Part shown: positions 1-9,630 of the stretch, piece by piece | Numbering within the stretch: the stretch's first letter is position 1 | How the letters are laid out: each line of letters starts with the position of its first letter | Origin: Meandrina meandrites | Taxonomy: Eukaryota > Cnidaria > Anthozoa > Scleractinia > Meandrinidae | Length of the DNA stretch: 64,000 nt | Assembly: GCA_963693305.1 (NCBI GenBank) | Contig: OY855915.1 | Span: 17,549,222-17,613,221 of the forward strand | Direction: 5' to 3' | Notes under the pieces: generated by a model | Database searches by the model: none | What the model was told of the DNA's origin: nothing | What the model saw: only the letters and a program-made list of their open reading frames with translations | Program-made: the position numbers and the translations under genes

Positions 1-365
1 TGTTCCTTAGTGCGGATAACGCTGTTACAAACGAGATGCGCATCTTTTTCGCCTTTCTTTTTCTAGGAGACTAAAAAGACGCGAAATACAAGGTTTTCGT
101 GATATTATTGCAGCAATGATGGCTTCGTAACTCTCCCATAAACGACGATTGTTCGATTGGTTCAACACGGCTAATCGCGTACACTAGACATTTTATCCGA
201 GATTATAATGATTTTCAGGAACGCGTACCAATTTTACCCGTGCTTCGACTAGCTCTTAAGTAGGTCGGGTAACTAAGGACAAGTCTGCATAAGAGCCTAG
301 TGGCCCATCAGGTCGCATCTTATCCCGGTTTCCGTAACAATTGAAGCGACTACAAGTATTTTTAT

Positions 366-574
366 TTTACCCTCTGGATGGGATGCTAGTCCATCGCAGA
401 GTTGCCTCTCGCACTAAATTCGCCGGTACCCATTTATACGAGAGAAGAGAGGCACTGTGTGAGTTAAGTGTCTTGCCCAAGAACACAACACAGTGACCCT
501 GACCAACAGGGCTCAAACTCTGACCGCTCGATCTGGTGTCCAGCGGTCCAGCGCACTAACCACTAGGTCTCAAC
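366..574 (-). repeat. tRNA-derived SINE-like repeat
   Basis: Read on the minus strand from 574, the sequence starts with a degenerate pol III A-box-like stretch (CCTAGTGGTTAGTGCGC) and passes a degenerate B-box (GTTTGAGCCCTG). It then has a tail containing TTCTTGGGCAAGACACTTAA near 463-482. A related tail (GGATGG-GATGCTAGTCC, about 376-394) recurs near 57810-57835. The head-plus-tail organisation is that of a SINE; family and exact ends are not certain. Confidence 0.45.
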
Positions 575-867
575 GCCTACGCTCATTTCCTTTTGGTAAA
601 CGGTCGATGCCATTTTTAAGGTCGATGCCATCATTGGCAACCAAGCCTTTCGGAATGGACGATGCCACATCTGCTCTAGTTTAGGCCTGGATTAGATCTA
701 AACTGTGCTTTGATTATTAGATGAAATTAGGCCTAGATAAGACGATTATTAAATCTAAGTTAGATTCACGCTTAGGTTAGGGATAGTGATAGGGTCATCT
801 ATTATAGATGTAACAGTAAGAAAGTCGCCTCATATAATTAAATTTTTCGGGAATTTGGCGGATCAAC

Positions 868-945
868 GTGGTGGTGTAGTGGTGAGAGAAGGATGCTAGC
901 ATGTCAGAGGTTCCAGGTTGGATTCTGGGTGGTGACGTACAATTA
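868..945 (+). repeat. tRNA-derived SINE head
   Basis: An A-box-like GGTGTAGTGGTGAGAG (872-887) is followed about 30 bases later by a degenerate B-box, GGTTGGATTCTG (917-928). This is the spacing of the internal pol III promoter of tRNA-derived SINEs. The head resembles the one at 35020-35181 (minus strand), so both may belong to one family. No clear tail or target duplication was found. Confidence 0.45.
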
Positions 946-1420
946 CAATTTTCACTTTTCTTTTTAATAGAAATAGGACACGTGCAACGCCTACCAAAGT
1001 AAGTCCGAGCAGGGGTGGTATTTTGGTTGGGCACGGATGAGGCACGGTCATTTACACTGCAAAATTTATACGCGTACCATTTTTACCCGAGCCATCCCAA
1101 AAAGATTTTCTCTCGTGTAACATGAACCTTTGTTAACTATGATTCGGCTTTTGCCGCCAAGGATGGAGTCTGTAGAGTGTATACAATAATTATATTCGAG
1201 CTGATAGTACAGTGTTGTATTCAGGTGGCATTTGGCTTACGTTGGTTACAAAATTTGTTGTCGCGAGCTTTTGTCTAGACCGTTAATTACACTGGTCTGT
1301 TTACGAAAATGATTCCTATTTATCGTTTTCACTTAGCGTTTTGATCGGTCAATTTCATCCAAGTGGCCCGCTTCGAGCAGCCTCTCTTTAAATCAGCTCT
1401 TTGTTATGATTTCTTGGCAG

Positions 1421-4400
1421 GATATGCAACACATATGGTTGGAAAGTGGCATCTTGGTTTTTACGAATGGCCTTACACCCCAACGTACCGTGGCTTTGAT
1501 TCATTTTATGGCTTTTATACAGGGTGTGGAGACCACTTTGATCATGATAGACTTGGCATTCTTGATCTGCATCATAACAAAGAACCAGTCAAAGATAAGG
1601 AAGGAGTTTATTCAGCCAGGCTTTATGCTAAGGTTATCATTCCATCATTTTAAACGTTCCCATTTTTAAGTGCACGATAGTATATTATCCTTTTGAATAG
1701 GCGGCAATTTCGATGATTGTGGTCCAAGGTAGTTTGTTTTGTATACAAGTCTTCTTTCTGCATGGGAAAGAGAAAGGAATATGAAATTCTAAGAGACCGT
1801 TTGCGGTTGGTCTGCTTTAGCTGATTCTAGGGTGTCCTGTGACAGTAATTCTGGTGCTTATCCCTTGGGTTCCCTGTGAGAGTAATTTTAGTGGTCAGGA
1901 TAAATCTCATCGCGTAGTTGCAAAATTTTGACGCTTTTGTGCTTGAAATGTCTTGTGATTGAAATTTTATATTTATCTTATGATAAAACGGTTGAGGTCA
2001 GATTGGTAGTTATTCCTTGGATTGTGGATACACTAAACACCAGCGTATAAGAACCTAGTGATTTAAGAACCTACAGGCTGACATTGGGCATTTTAATACC
2101 CAAATATATAAGAACCTATTTAGGCTGGCAAAGAACAATTATTATAGGTTCTTATACAAAAAAACACTCTTATTTTGTAGCCAAAATACTGGATTTTAAT
2201 TGATAGAAATTGTGAAATTTCTGAGAAACATCATGGAAATTATTTGCTTAATTGAAAATCTTTTAAATACAGAGTATAGAATACTGTATAAAATTATACT
2301 GGTGTAGCCTTGGGAATTGAATCTGTAGAATTTGAATTTATTATTCTTTAAAAAATAAGGCTTGGCATTTTTGCGGTTTAAAATAAAAATGTTCAACCAT
2401 TATGACATACTAGTACTACAGCAGCTCTCTGAATGGTATCACTATGACAACTCCTACAAATAAGAACCTACTAAGAACCTAATCAGCCTGAGTTCGGAAA
2501 AACTACCCCAAAATATAAGAACCCATTCAGCCTGAACCCAAAAATTCTAGGTTCTTATACGCGGGTGTTTACTGTACTAGTTAACATTTCTCACTTCCTT
2601 CTCTCGTTGTAATTATCAGCAAGCACAGAATGTAATCTTGTCCCACAATGGCTCATCACCGTTGTTTCTGTATCTACCATTTCAAAATGTCCACGCACCA
2701 ACACAAGCTCCTGAGGAATATATCAACAAGTACCATTTCATTGAAGACATTACGAGACGAGAATATGCAGCAATGGTCGACATAGTTGATGAAGCAATAG
2801 GGAATGTAACTCAAGCTTTGCAGCAAGCTGGGTGAGTAATGGGAGACACATTAAGCCGATTTCGACTGAGTAATCAATTACAACTGAGCTTGGCTGAAGG
2901 TTGTTGCATTTGGATATATCACTCAACTTCGCAGTTCCACCAGTGTGTTTGGGGTTTGCTTCAGACACCCGCGTGGTTGAGTGGGCTAGTGTATACAGGG
3001 TGTTTCAAGAAGCGCAAATTGCGTACGGTCGACAATGCAGAAAGGTATTTTTGAAAGTGGTAGTTTACCTTTGTATGATTGAAGTTCACAACATTTAGCC
3101 ACGCATGTACATATTCATGCTTTATCGTTCTATAGCGTGCAAACGCTAAACTGACACTAACTAATTAAAAGACGTTTCGGCATTGTTGTGTACGCTTTTA
3201 TGCGTCTTATGGGACAACGTTTCTTGAAACAGCTGTACATCATTGAATTCGAAATCACTCCTTCCTCTCAGATTCAGTCAGACTAAAAATAAGTGGAGAA
3301 GTGGTCTCAAGTCAAATACTCGGATAAAAGATTTTCCGAGTTCCCCCAACGGGAGTCGAACCCATGACCTTCCAGAATACCGGTTGCAACGCTCTAACCA
3401 TTGAGCTAACCAACCAACCGGTATTCTGAAAGTTCATGGGTTCGACTCCCGCTGGGGGAACTCGGAAAATCTTTTTTTTTTTTTTGACTTGAGACCACTT
3501 CTTCACTTATTTTCACTTCATCCAAGTCACAATTTCACTTATCATAAAAATCTACTGCTTTTACTTCATTTATCTCCCAGACATTAAGGAAATGCTACCT
3601 ACCTATACGCTATTTATGGCATATCTGGAGACGTATTTGGGATGTTGGTCAAGTTTATTATTGTTCAATTGGCAGACCTTGCTTTGTCTCTTTTTGGGGG
3701 GAAGGGGTGGGGGCGGGTGTAGGGGGAAGTGTTTAATGGGAAGGTACTCTTCTCTTTGCATTTTAAATCATAGCAGTTACACTAAATGTATTTGCTGTAC
3801 TCGCAGGTTATGGGAAGACACCTTGATGATCGTTTCAACTGATAATGGTGGTATTCCTGATAATGGTGGATATAACTGGCCCCTCCGTGGTCACAAAAAC
3901 AGTCTCTGGGAGGGAGGTGTCAGGGGAGTCGGCTTTGTTCGTGGCAAAATGCTGAAGAAGACAGGAGTCAAGTGCACAGAACTACTTCATGTAACAGACT
4001 GGTACCCAACTCTCCTGTACTTGACAGGTAAATAATCACCTTGTTGCTCTCCCCCCTCCCCCTCTCCCCCCCCCCCCCCCCCCGGGAGGGGGCACCTCAT
4101 GTCATTTTAAATCATTTGATATTATCTCTAAGTTCAAACAGGCTTCCGAGAACTCAAGTGCACTTCATTGTGCAGACACCCCTGCTTTTCAGGTGTACAC
4201 ATAATGATTTCTGAGATCGAAGAAGAAGAACAAACAATTTTTTTCCAACTACTTTCGTTGTTTGTCTCTTATATTTCCGCTTAATTCCGTCAATATTTCG
4301 TTTCTCGTGTTGTATACTTAAATATTTATTGCAATTTTGTTTTCAGCACACCGCCAGCAGACATCTGACATGATCATGTAATCAGCAAACGTTGTGTATC

Positions 4401-6715
4401 CCCTGCCACACCCCTCTCGCACAACAGCAAACAAACCGTCAGAGAATCTGTTTGGGTATCTTTAAAGGAGCTACCTCACGGGGATTTTTGCAGATTTTTG
4501 GTCTAAACTGTTCTGAAATAAGTGGTAGGCAACTTAACCCATGAAAAGCATCGTCTTTGCACATGTAAAGGAAGATATGACCTCAATTTGCGCATAGAAA
4601 TTAAACTAAGGCTGTAAATACTGATTTTTTTGAAGGCGCTCAGAAACAACTTGAAAAGTTTAGCATTAATTTTTCAACTTGCAATTCATTTCCATCCGCA
4701 GACCAAACTTCTTAACAGTTTTAGTTCTTAAATATAGCTCTTGTTATTAAAAATGGTCCACTTTTTTTAGGTTTCCATGCACCATTGATGCAAATTTTGG
4801 CTGTTCGAAAATCTGTTAAAATCCGTGACAAAGCCCCTTTAAAAGGAACAGAAAAGCCCCTGAGGACTCGGAAAAAGTCCCCAGGGCGGGGGGGGGGGGG
4901 GGGGGGGGGAGAGTGAAGATAGAAGAAGGTAAAGATCGAACGAACAAAACAAAGTGATCATGTTACAAACCAAATGACGGGCACAGCGTGGAGTCCTGGG
5001 GCTAATAACCGTATTCCCTAGCTAGGATTATTGGTTTTTACGTGACGTCATCAAAATTATAAAATCCAGAATCGCAAGAAGCCTGAGTTTTTATCCTTCA
5101 CTGGCTATTAGACGTCCTTAACATAAATCGGGTTTTTAGCTCGATAGCATCCGCCGTCTTTAAGATAGAGCATTTTAAATGTCTGAGTTTCGCGCCACAC
5201 GACATCAAGATGGCCACCAAAAGGCTGCCAGGTATGCTTAACAAATGCCTCATCCTGTGATTTTTAACAATCTGAACAGTATAGGTTTTGCGAAAAGTGG
5301 GGGGATGTGAATGTTTACTTGTTCATGAGGGTGAACTGACCGCTTTTTATAGCAGAAGTGAATTCCAGATGTTTTCATTGATTTCCGGCCGCCATCTTGG
5401 TGCCCTCTGCATGCCCCTCTGCATGGCAGCAACATGGCGTTTCCATGCAGTGCTCGGTAAATTTGTGTGGAACATTTTGACGGATAACTCAAGTACGGAA
5501 ACAACCCGAGACTTGGACAAGCAGAATATCTAGTAATTTCTACAACCTTTTGCGGCGTAACAATGAAAACCACCGGTATGAACCTTGAATTCGAGTTGGT
5601 TTTAGAACAGGTAATATGATGTTGATATTGTCTTGCTTGGGATGAAATGTTTCACATAAGAACACTTTCTCATTTTAAAGGAATTACAGAACAAGATTCT
5701 TCTCTTCCCCCATTGGACGGTTTCAACATATGGCACACCATATCAGAAGGCGCCCCGTCACCCAGAACAGAGATTCTACACAACATTGACAGTTTACAGG
5801 GGATTGCAATTCGTGTTGATGGCATGAAACTTCTGACGAATATACCCAATCTGACGTGGTATAAGCCACCGGAATTATCCCCTGAATACCACCAGTTCAA
5901 CTTCGTTCCCAGGGCTTTGAGGGAAAATCCCTCGGTAGGAGGATGCAGGCAGATGGAGCAGGTACAATGTTCATGATCTTTCATATTCGAACTCTTATCA
6001 GTTCTTTTCTTCGATTTTTTTTTTTATGTTTTACGTATTGAAACTCTCCAATATGGACCATTAATCCCAGCTTCTGTTCAGAGACAACATCCCCCCCCCC
6101 CCCCATACATGGATGAGCAATAAAATTTACTGTGTCTGTGTACGTTCTTTGCCAATTTGACTTTCATTATTTCCTTGTAATCCATCTCAAACGTAACGTT
6201 TGTGCTTGTTTATGATTCGAGAAGCTTTACAGTGCGAACTACTCCAACCAACGCCCCAAGTAAATTCTTTCCAAATTGACCAATAGCATTTACGTGTTGA
6301 AACGATAAAAACTGTCACAAATGTATTGATTCTGTGGTAAACAGCTTGCTTGGATCGCTTATTTGTCAAAAAATTGTTGTTAACAACCGAGAAAGAATTT
6401 GCTTGGGTGACCTTGGTTGAAGTAATCGCACTGTAATGACGCTGCAGTATGTTTGATCAACCGCTTTTTATCATAAAATTTTACTCACAGAATTTGAGTG
6501 ATGACTCCAGAATAAAAGTTGCACTGTACAACATTACCGCTGACCCAACTGAGCACATCGACCTCAGTACAAAGCTCCCAGATGTGGTGAAGAAATTGCA
6601 AGATAGAGTGCAGTATTACATGAAGGGGTTGGTGCCACCTTTGAACAAACCCTCGGATCCGAAGGCAATGGAAGTGGCGAAAGAGAGAGGGTACTGGTAC
6701 CCATGGAGAAGCTAA
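1421..6715 (+). CDS. ARSB-like: Arylsulfatase B-like sulfatase, copy 1 (5' partial)
   Basis: Five exons: 1421-1632, 2620-2831, 3807-4027, 5681-5961, 6491-6715 (stop TAA). All have AG acceptors and GT donors and join in frame to 382 residues. The first base of the first visible codon comes from an exon left of the window. Visible motifs are [13 protein letters not shown] (sulfatase signature 2, with the active-site Lys and His), QNVHAP (active-site His), STDNGG (metal-binding Asp/Asn) and [12 protein letters not shown] (active-site Lys). The family hydrolyses 4-sulfate from N-acetylgalactosamine residues of dermatan and chondroitin sulfate in lysosomes. The formylglycine CxPxR motif lies in the missing 5' exons, so catalytic competence cannot be judged. 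Exon sizes match the paralogue at 26148-36415 except 5681-5961, which is 21 bp longer (36 bp lost, 57 bp gained). No stop or frameshift is present. The 3' UTR is cut by an element 18 bp after the stop. Confidence 0.9.
2034..2571. mobile_element. 538-bp MITE with AAGAACCTA repeats
   Basis: The termini are inverted repeats of about 25 bp: TAAACACCAGCGTATAAGAA at the left and its complement, with one mismatch, ending in GGGTGTTTA at the right. The subterminal regions contain several copies of TAAGAACCTA in both orientations. There is no coding capacity. It lies in the first visible intron of sulfatase copy 1 (1633-2619). No convincing target duplication was found. Confidence 0.65.
3290..3510 (-). 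repeat. Palindromic tRNA-derived hairpin
   Basis: A 58-bp arm (about 3328-3386) is repeated inverted at about 3416-3474, leaving a loop of about 29 bases. Outside it a second inverted pair matches (AAGTGGTCTCAAGTCAAA near 3299 against TTTGACTTGAGACCACTT near 3483). On the minus strand the loop and left arm contain an A-box (TAGCTCAATGGTTAGAGC) and a B-box (GGGTTCGACTCCC) with a plausible D-arm and T-arm. There is no convincing anticodon stem, so this is a tRNA relic and not a working tRNA gene. It lies in the intron 2832-3806 of sulfatase copy 1. Confidence 0.6.
4466..4838. mobile_element. 373-bp TTAA-flanked MITE
   Basis: Both sides carry TTAA (4462-4465 and 4839-4842). The ends form an imperfect inverted repeat: AGGAGCT-nnn-TCACGG on the left and, reversed, AGGGGCT-nnn-TCACGG on the right. 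No open frame. It sits in the intron 4028-5680 of sulfatase copy 1, between a poly-C tract (about 4063-4083) and a poly-G tract (about 4886-4909). TTAA duplications are typical of piggyBac and Kolobok transposons; the assignment of this copy is inference. Confidence 0.5.
6230..6433. mobile_element. 204-bp TA-flanked MITE (mariner-like)
   Basis: The element is bounded by TA dinucleotides (6228-6229 and 6434-6435). Its inverted ends read CAGTGCGAACTACTCCAACC and, at the right, the complement TTGGTTGAAGTAATCGCACTG. It is a diverged relative of the near-perfect palindrome at 52642-52858. TA target duplication and short inverted ends fit Tc1/mariner-derived MITEs. It lies in the last intron (5962-6490) of sulfatase copy 1. 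Confidence 0.6.
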
Positions 6716-7180
6716 AGCACTGGAGCAGTTTAAGGCCCCGTTTACACAACAGGAGGGAAATTTGCATGCGCATGCGTGTATCCGCTGAATGATGACAATG
6801 CGATCGCGGGAGTAAAGATGGCGCGCGAAATTGGAATGTTTCTTGTGGTCTGCGTTTGCTTTTTAATTCAAGCAAATTTTGCTGCATATAAATACGTTGT
6901 TTGTGGAAAAATGTTAAAGGGAAATCAGATGCACGTTGCGATGCTTATATCGCTCTGAATTTTAATCATGTTTTGGAATCAGTGATTCACCCGGTGCAAA
7001 AATATGTGGGAGGTGCAGGAATGTCGTAAGTGGGTTCCGAAAAAAAAAAACCTTTATGAATGTAAGTATGATTATTTTGTTATCAGAACAATGCGTTTTA
7101 AAAGTAATCGATGAGGTGCACACAAAAAACACGCAAATATATTGCATTACAGCTCGCTGGAAAGTATGTTCATTCAAAGG

Positions 7181-7919
7181 GTAGACCACCAAAGAAAGGC
7201 TTCCCTCTCACAAAGGGTTTCCCTGGGTCTTTTAAAATGGACTCTATAAAGAAATCTGCGGCGACGTAAACTGACGCACCAGTTGTTAATGACGGCAGGA
7301 GAATTCTGATCTCGACTGATAACTCGCGTGGTCTGTTAAACTTAACAGAGTGGACTGTTAAAGAGACCTGCTTCGGAGATGTCCTCAGTGGCCGTAGCGG
7401 TGAGACTCTACCGCCCACAGGAATTTTTGTAGAAGTTGCGGGTAGTATGAAAGAGCTCTCAAAACGTGAGCATTTTTTTTTTTTTGTAAATGTTTATTTT
7501 TGTGGAAGCGCAAATGTTTCCAAGGCCACCTCAACCTTGATGTCAAAGAGGCTCTGGCCACAAGGGCTGATCATTTTTCCTTGAAAATTAGTGAATATTT
7601 TGGATTGTCTACCACTGCCTGTTTAGACAACAAATTGACAGAAATTTGTCAGATGCAAGAACAATTGTGTGCAGTTATAATAGCTCCCCCTGACAAATCA
7701 ATGCTCCTTTGTTTTGACCCTACACAAAGAAAGATTGCATTATTTGAAAGCTACAAACATGGCGCAAATGGAGGGTTGATTGCATTTGGCCATTATCAGC
7801 ATTATCACGATCTAAGTGGATTTATTCTGTATCTAGAAAATGTGTTTTCTCATGAATGGCACACAAGCATCCCTGGAACAAACATTGCTGTTCTTAAGAA
7901 ACATATTCAGTTGCTATAA
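7181..7919 (+). CDS. Element-borne coding relic, 3' exon of unknown gene
   Basis: The clearest part is an open frame ending at 7919 (about 139 codons from 7500), followed 15 bp later by AATAAA (7935-7940), which suggests a real 3' end. The C-terminal half reads AVIIAPPDKSMLLCFDP, then ALFESYKHGANGGLIAFGHY. Its layout recalls the D/E-S-H segment of papain-like or OTU/herpes-tegument-like cysteine-protease domains carried by some transposons, but the usual His is Tyr here; this is a weak resemblance, not an identification. Upstream, 7181-7258 encodes RPPKKGFPLTKGFPGSFK, a basic AT-hook-like stretch that could be an earlier exon with a GAC-GTAAAC donor. No complete gene model can be built. Confidence 0.35.
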
Positions 7920-9630
7920 TGGAAAACAAGTCATAATAAAACTCTATGTGAACAGAAAGAACATTTTATTTAATATTTACATAAAAACTGACATGTAAAT
8001 GAGTAAAAAAAAAGCTCAATCTAGTTATACAGCTATTTTTTGTAGCAGTTATGAAGAGGAATGCGGATTATATGTTTGCTTTTTGTTCATTTCATTGCAT
8101 TTTCATGCTGGGGATCTAGGTTAGATTTTATTTTATTTGGCTAAGTAATGAACACAATAACGCAATAAAACGTAAACAAACGATGTATCACCTCAAAACC
8201 TCTAAATTTGGTGCGATTGTTGTTATATTTGTTTCTTTATCGAGAAATTGTGCTATGATCCCAATTTCAAGACATGAAGAATAATACTAAAAGAAATCTT
8301 GAAACTTTCAAAGACTACAATTCCATAATAAAAGTTACAAGCCTGAATGCATGGTAAAGAAATCTTCCGATTTATAAAGCAGGCGATTTTTAACAGTTAG
8401 TTTCACAACATCTTATCATTGTACAGGTTTTTCTGGCTGCATTTATCGGTAGTTTATGCTGGGGAACAAGGCCAGATTTTGAATGATGCCTATCGACGAG
8501 AAAGTAAAATGTAAATTTTCAAAACATAACCGAGGAAAAGTTAACATTATTTCTCATTTAAAACGATTCTTGATTATATCACCAAGTTATGAAAAAAATA
8601 CTTCACTACATTTAATGACAAACCAGATGCAGAAATTTGTCAGCTGAGCTCCTCGTGTTGTTTGAACTTGGGCATGATGTTTAGGCGCGTAACAACATCC
8701 AGCCGCCATCTTGTCTTTCTTGTGTTGTTTAACACAATAAAAGGCTGGTCCAACAGCGCCTCGACTAGGCCAACATACCCTCATTTTCACCCCCAAAATA
8801 AAATGCGCCTCTGAGGATCACATCCACCGAATAAAACATCTGATACTTTTCGTTTTAAGCGAGAAATTCGGCTACGAACTGTTGTACAGTGTGTAAACAA
8901 GTTATGTAAACAGACAGGCCTCGTGCCCACTGGCCCATAACGACGCATGCGCATGCAAATTTCCCTCCTGTTCGTTTACACGACTCCGGACAAATTTTTG
9001 CACGGACGAATTTTGTTCCTGGGCCGTCTGTGATTTGCATTTCGTGCAGATTCGCGCTACATATTTATTAATTGTCACCTCGTTTCCGAGCAGCGGGAAA
9101 AAGGTGCTAGTAAATATATTCAAAAGGACGCTTTTTTTTTCAAACCCGTTAACCGACACGATAAGAAGTATGAACTCTAATAGTTACTTGTATGTGTTGA
9201 TTGTTTTTCAGTTGACTATATATTTACATACAAGCTTTCATCCAAACGTGACGACGACTCGTCAAACGCCGAAGCAAGTATAATTAGTGCAAGAAAATAA
9301 ACTGTGTGACCTAAGTCCTGGCTGATCTTCATTTACATAGCACGCTTCGACCGCAAGTGCGCGACAGTCTGTTTACATGGATCCGTGGAAATTCTGATAC
9401 AAATTGCACTGGTGTTTACACGGATCCGTGCAGATCTTTGACCAGTCGCAGCATTTGAATTTGTTTTTTCCGTCTGACGGTCTCTGTTGTGATTGGTTAT
9501 CACTAATGTTTTGTTTGTTTCGTAACCTGTACATGCTCACCAAGAAATTCAAACGTGTAAGTTGCCTCAATCGATAAAGATCGGAAACAATAGCCATTTG
9601 TAGCAACGTGTACTGCAAAAGCCCAGTTAA
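7920..9630. other. Non-coding interior of the composite element
   Basis: After the AATAAA at 7935 no recognisable protein is encoded on either strand. The right inner 29-bp inverted repeat (8944-8972) and the first subterminal GTTTACACG motifs lie here. The rest (about 7960-8930 and 9050-9350) shows no structure I can name. Confidence 0.5.

Larger units (their letters stand above)
1..1420. other. Sulfatase 5' region or intron with SINE remains
   Basis: No exon is recognisable here. The two upstream exons expected for the sulfatase at 1421-6715 (signal peptide plus CSPTR exon, and the 87-bp exon that follows it in the paralogue) have no counterpart in this stretch, so it is probably intron. 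It contains two tRNA-like SINE segments (about 366-574 and 868-945). The remainder is AT-rich with no open frame that resembles a known protein. Confidence 0.6.

Noticed and set aside
1363..1420. Upstream extension of the first visible copy-1 exon
   Set aside because: The paralogue places a GT-AG acceptor exactly at 1420/1421, so these codons are intronic read-through.
3328..3420. Functional tRNA gene on the minus strand
   Set aside because: A-box and B-box are present, but no convincing anticodon stem or acceptor stem was found.
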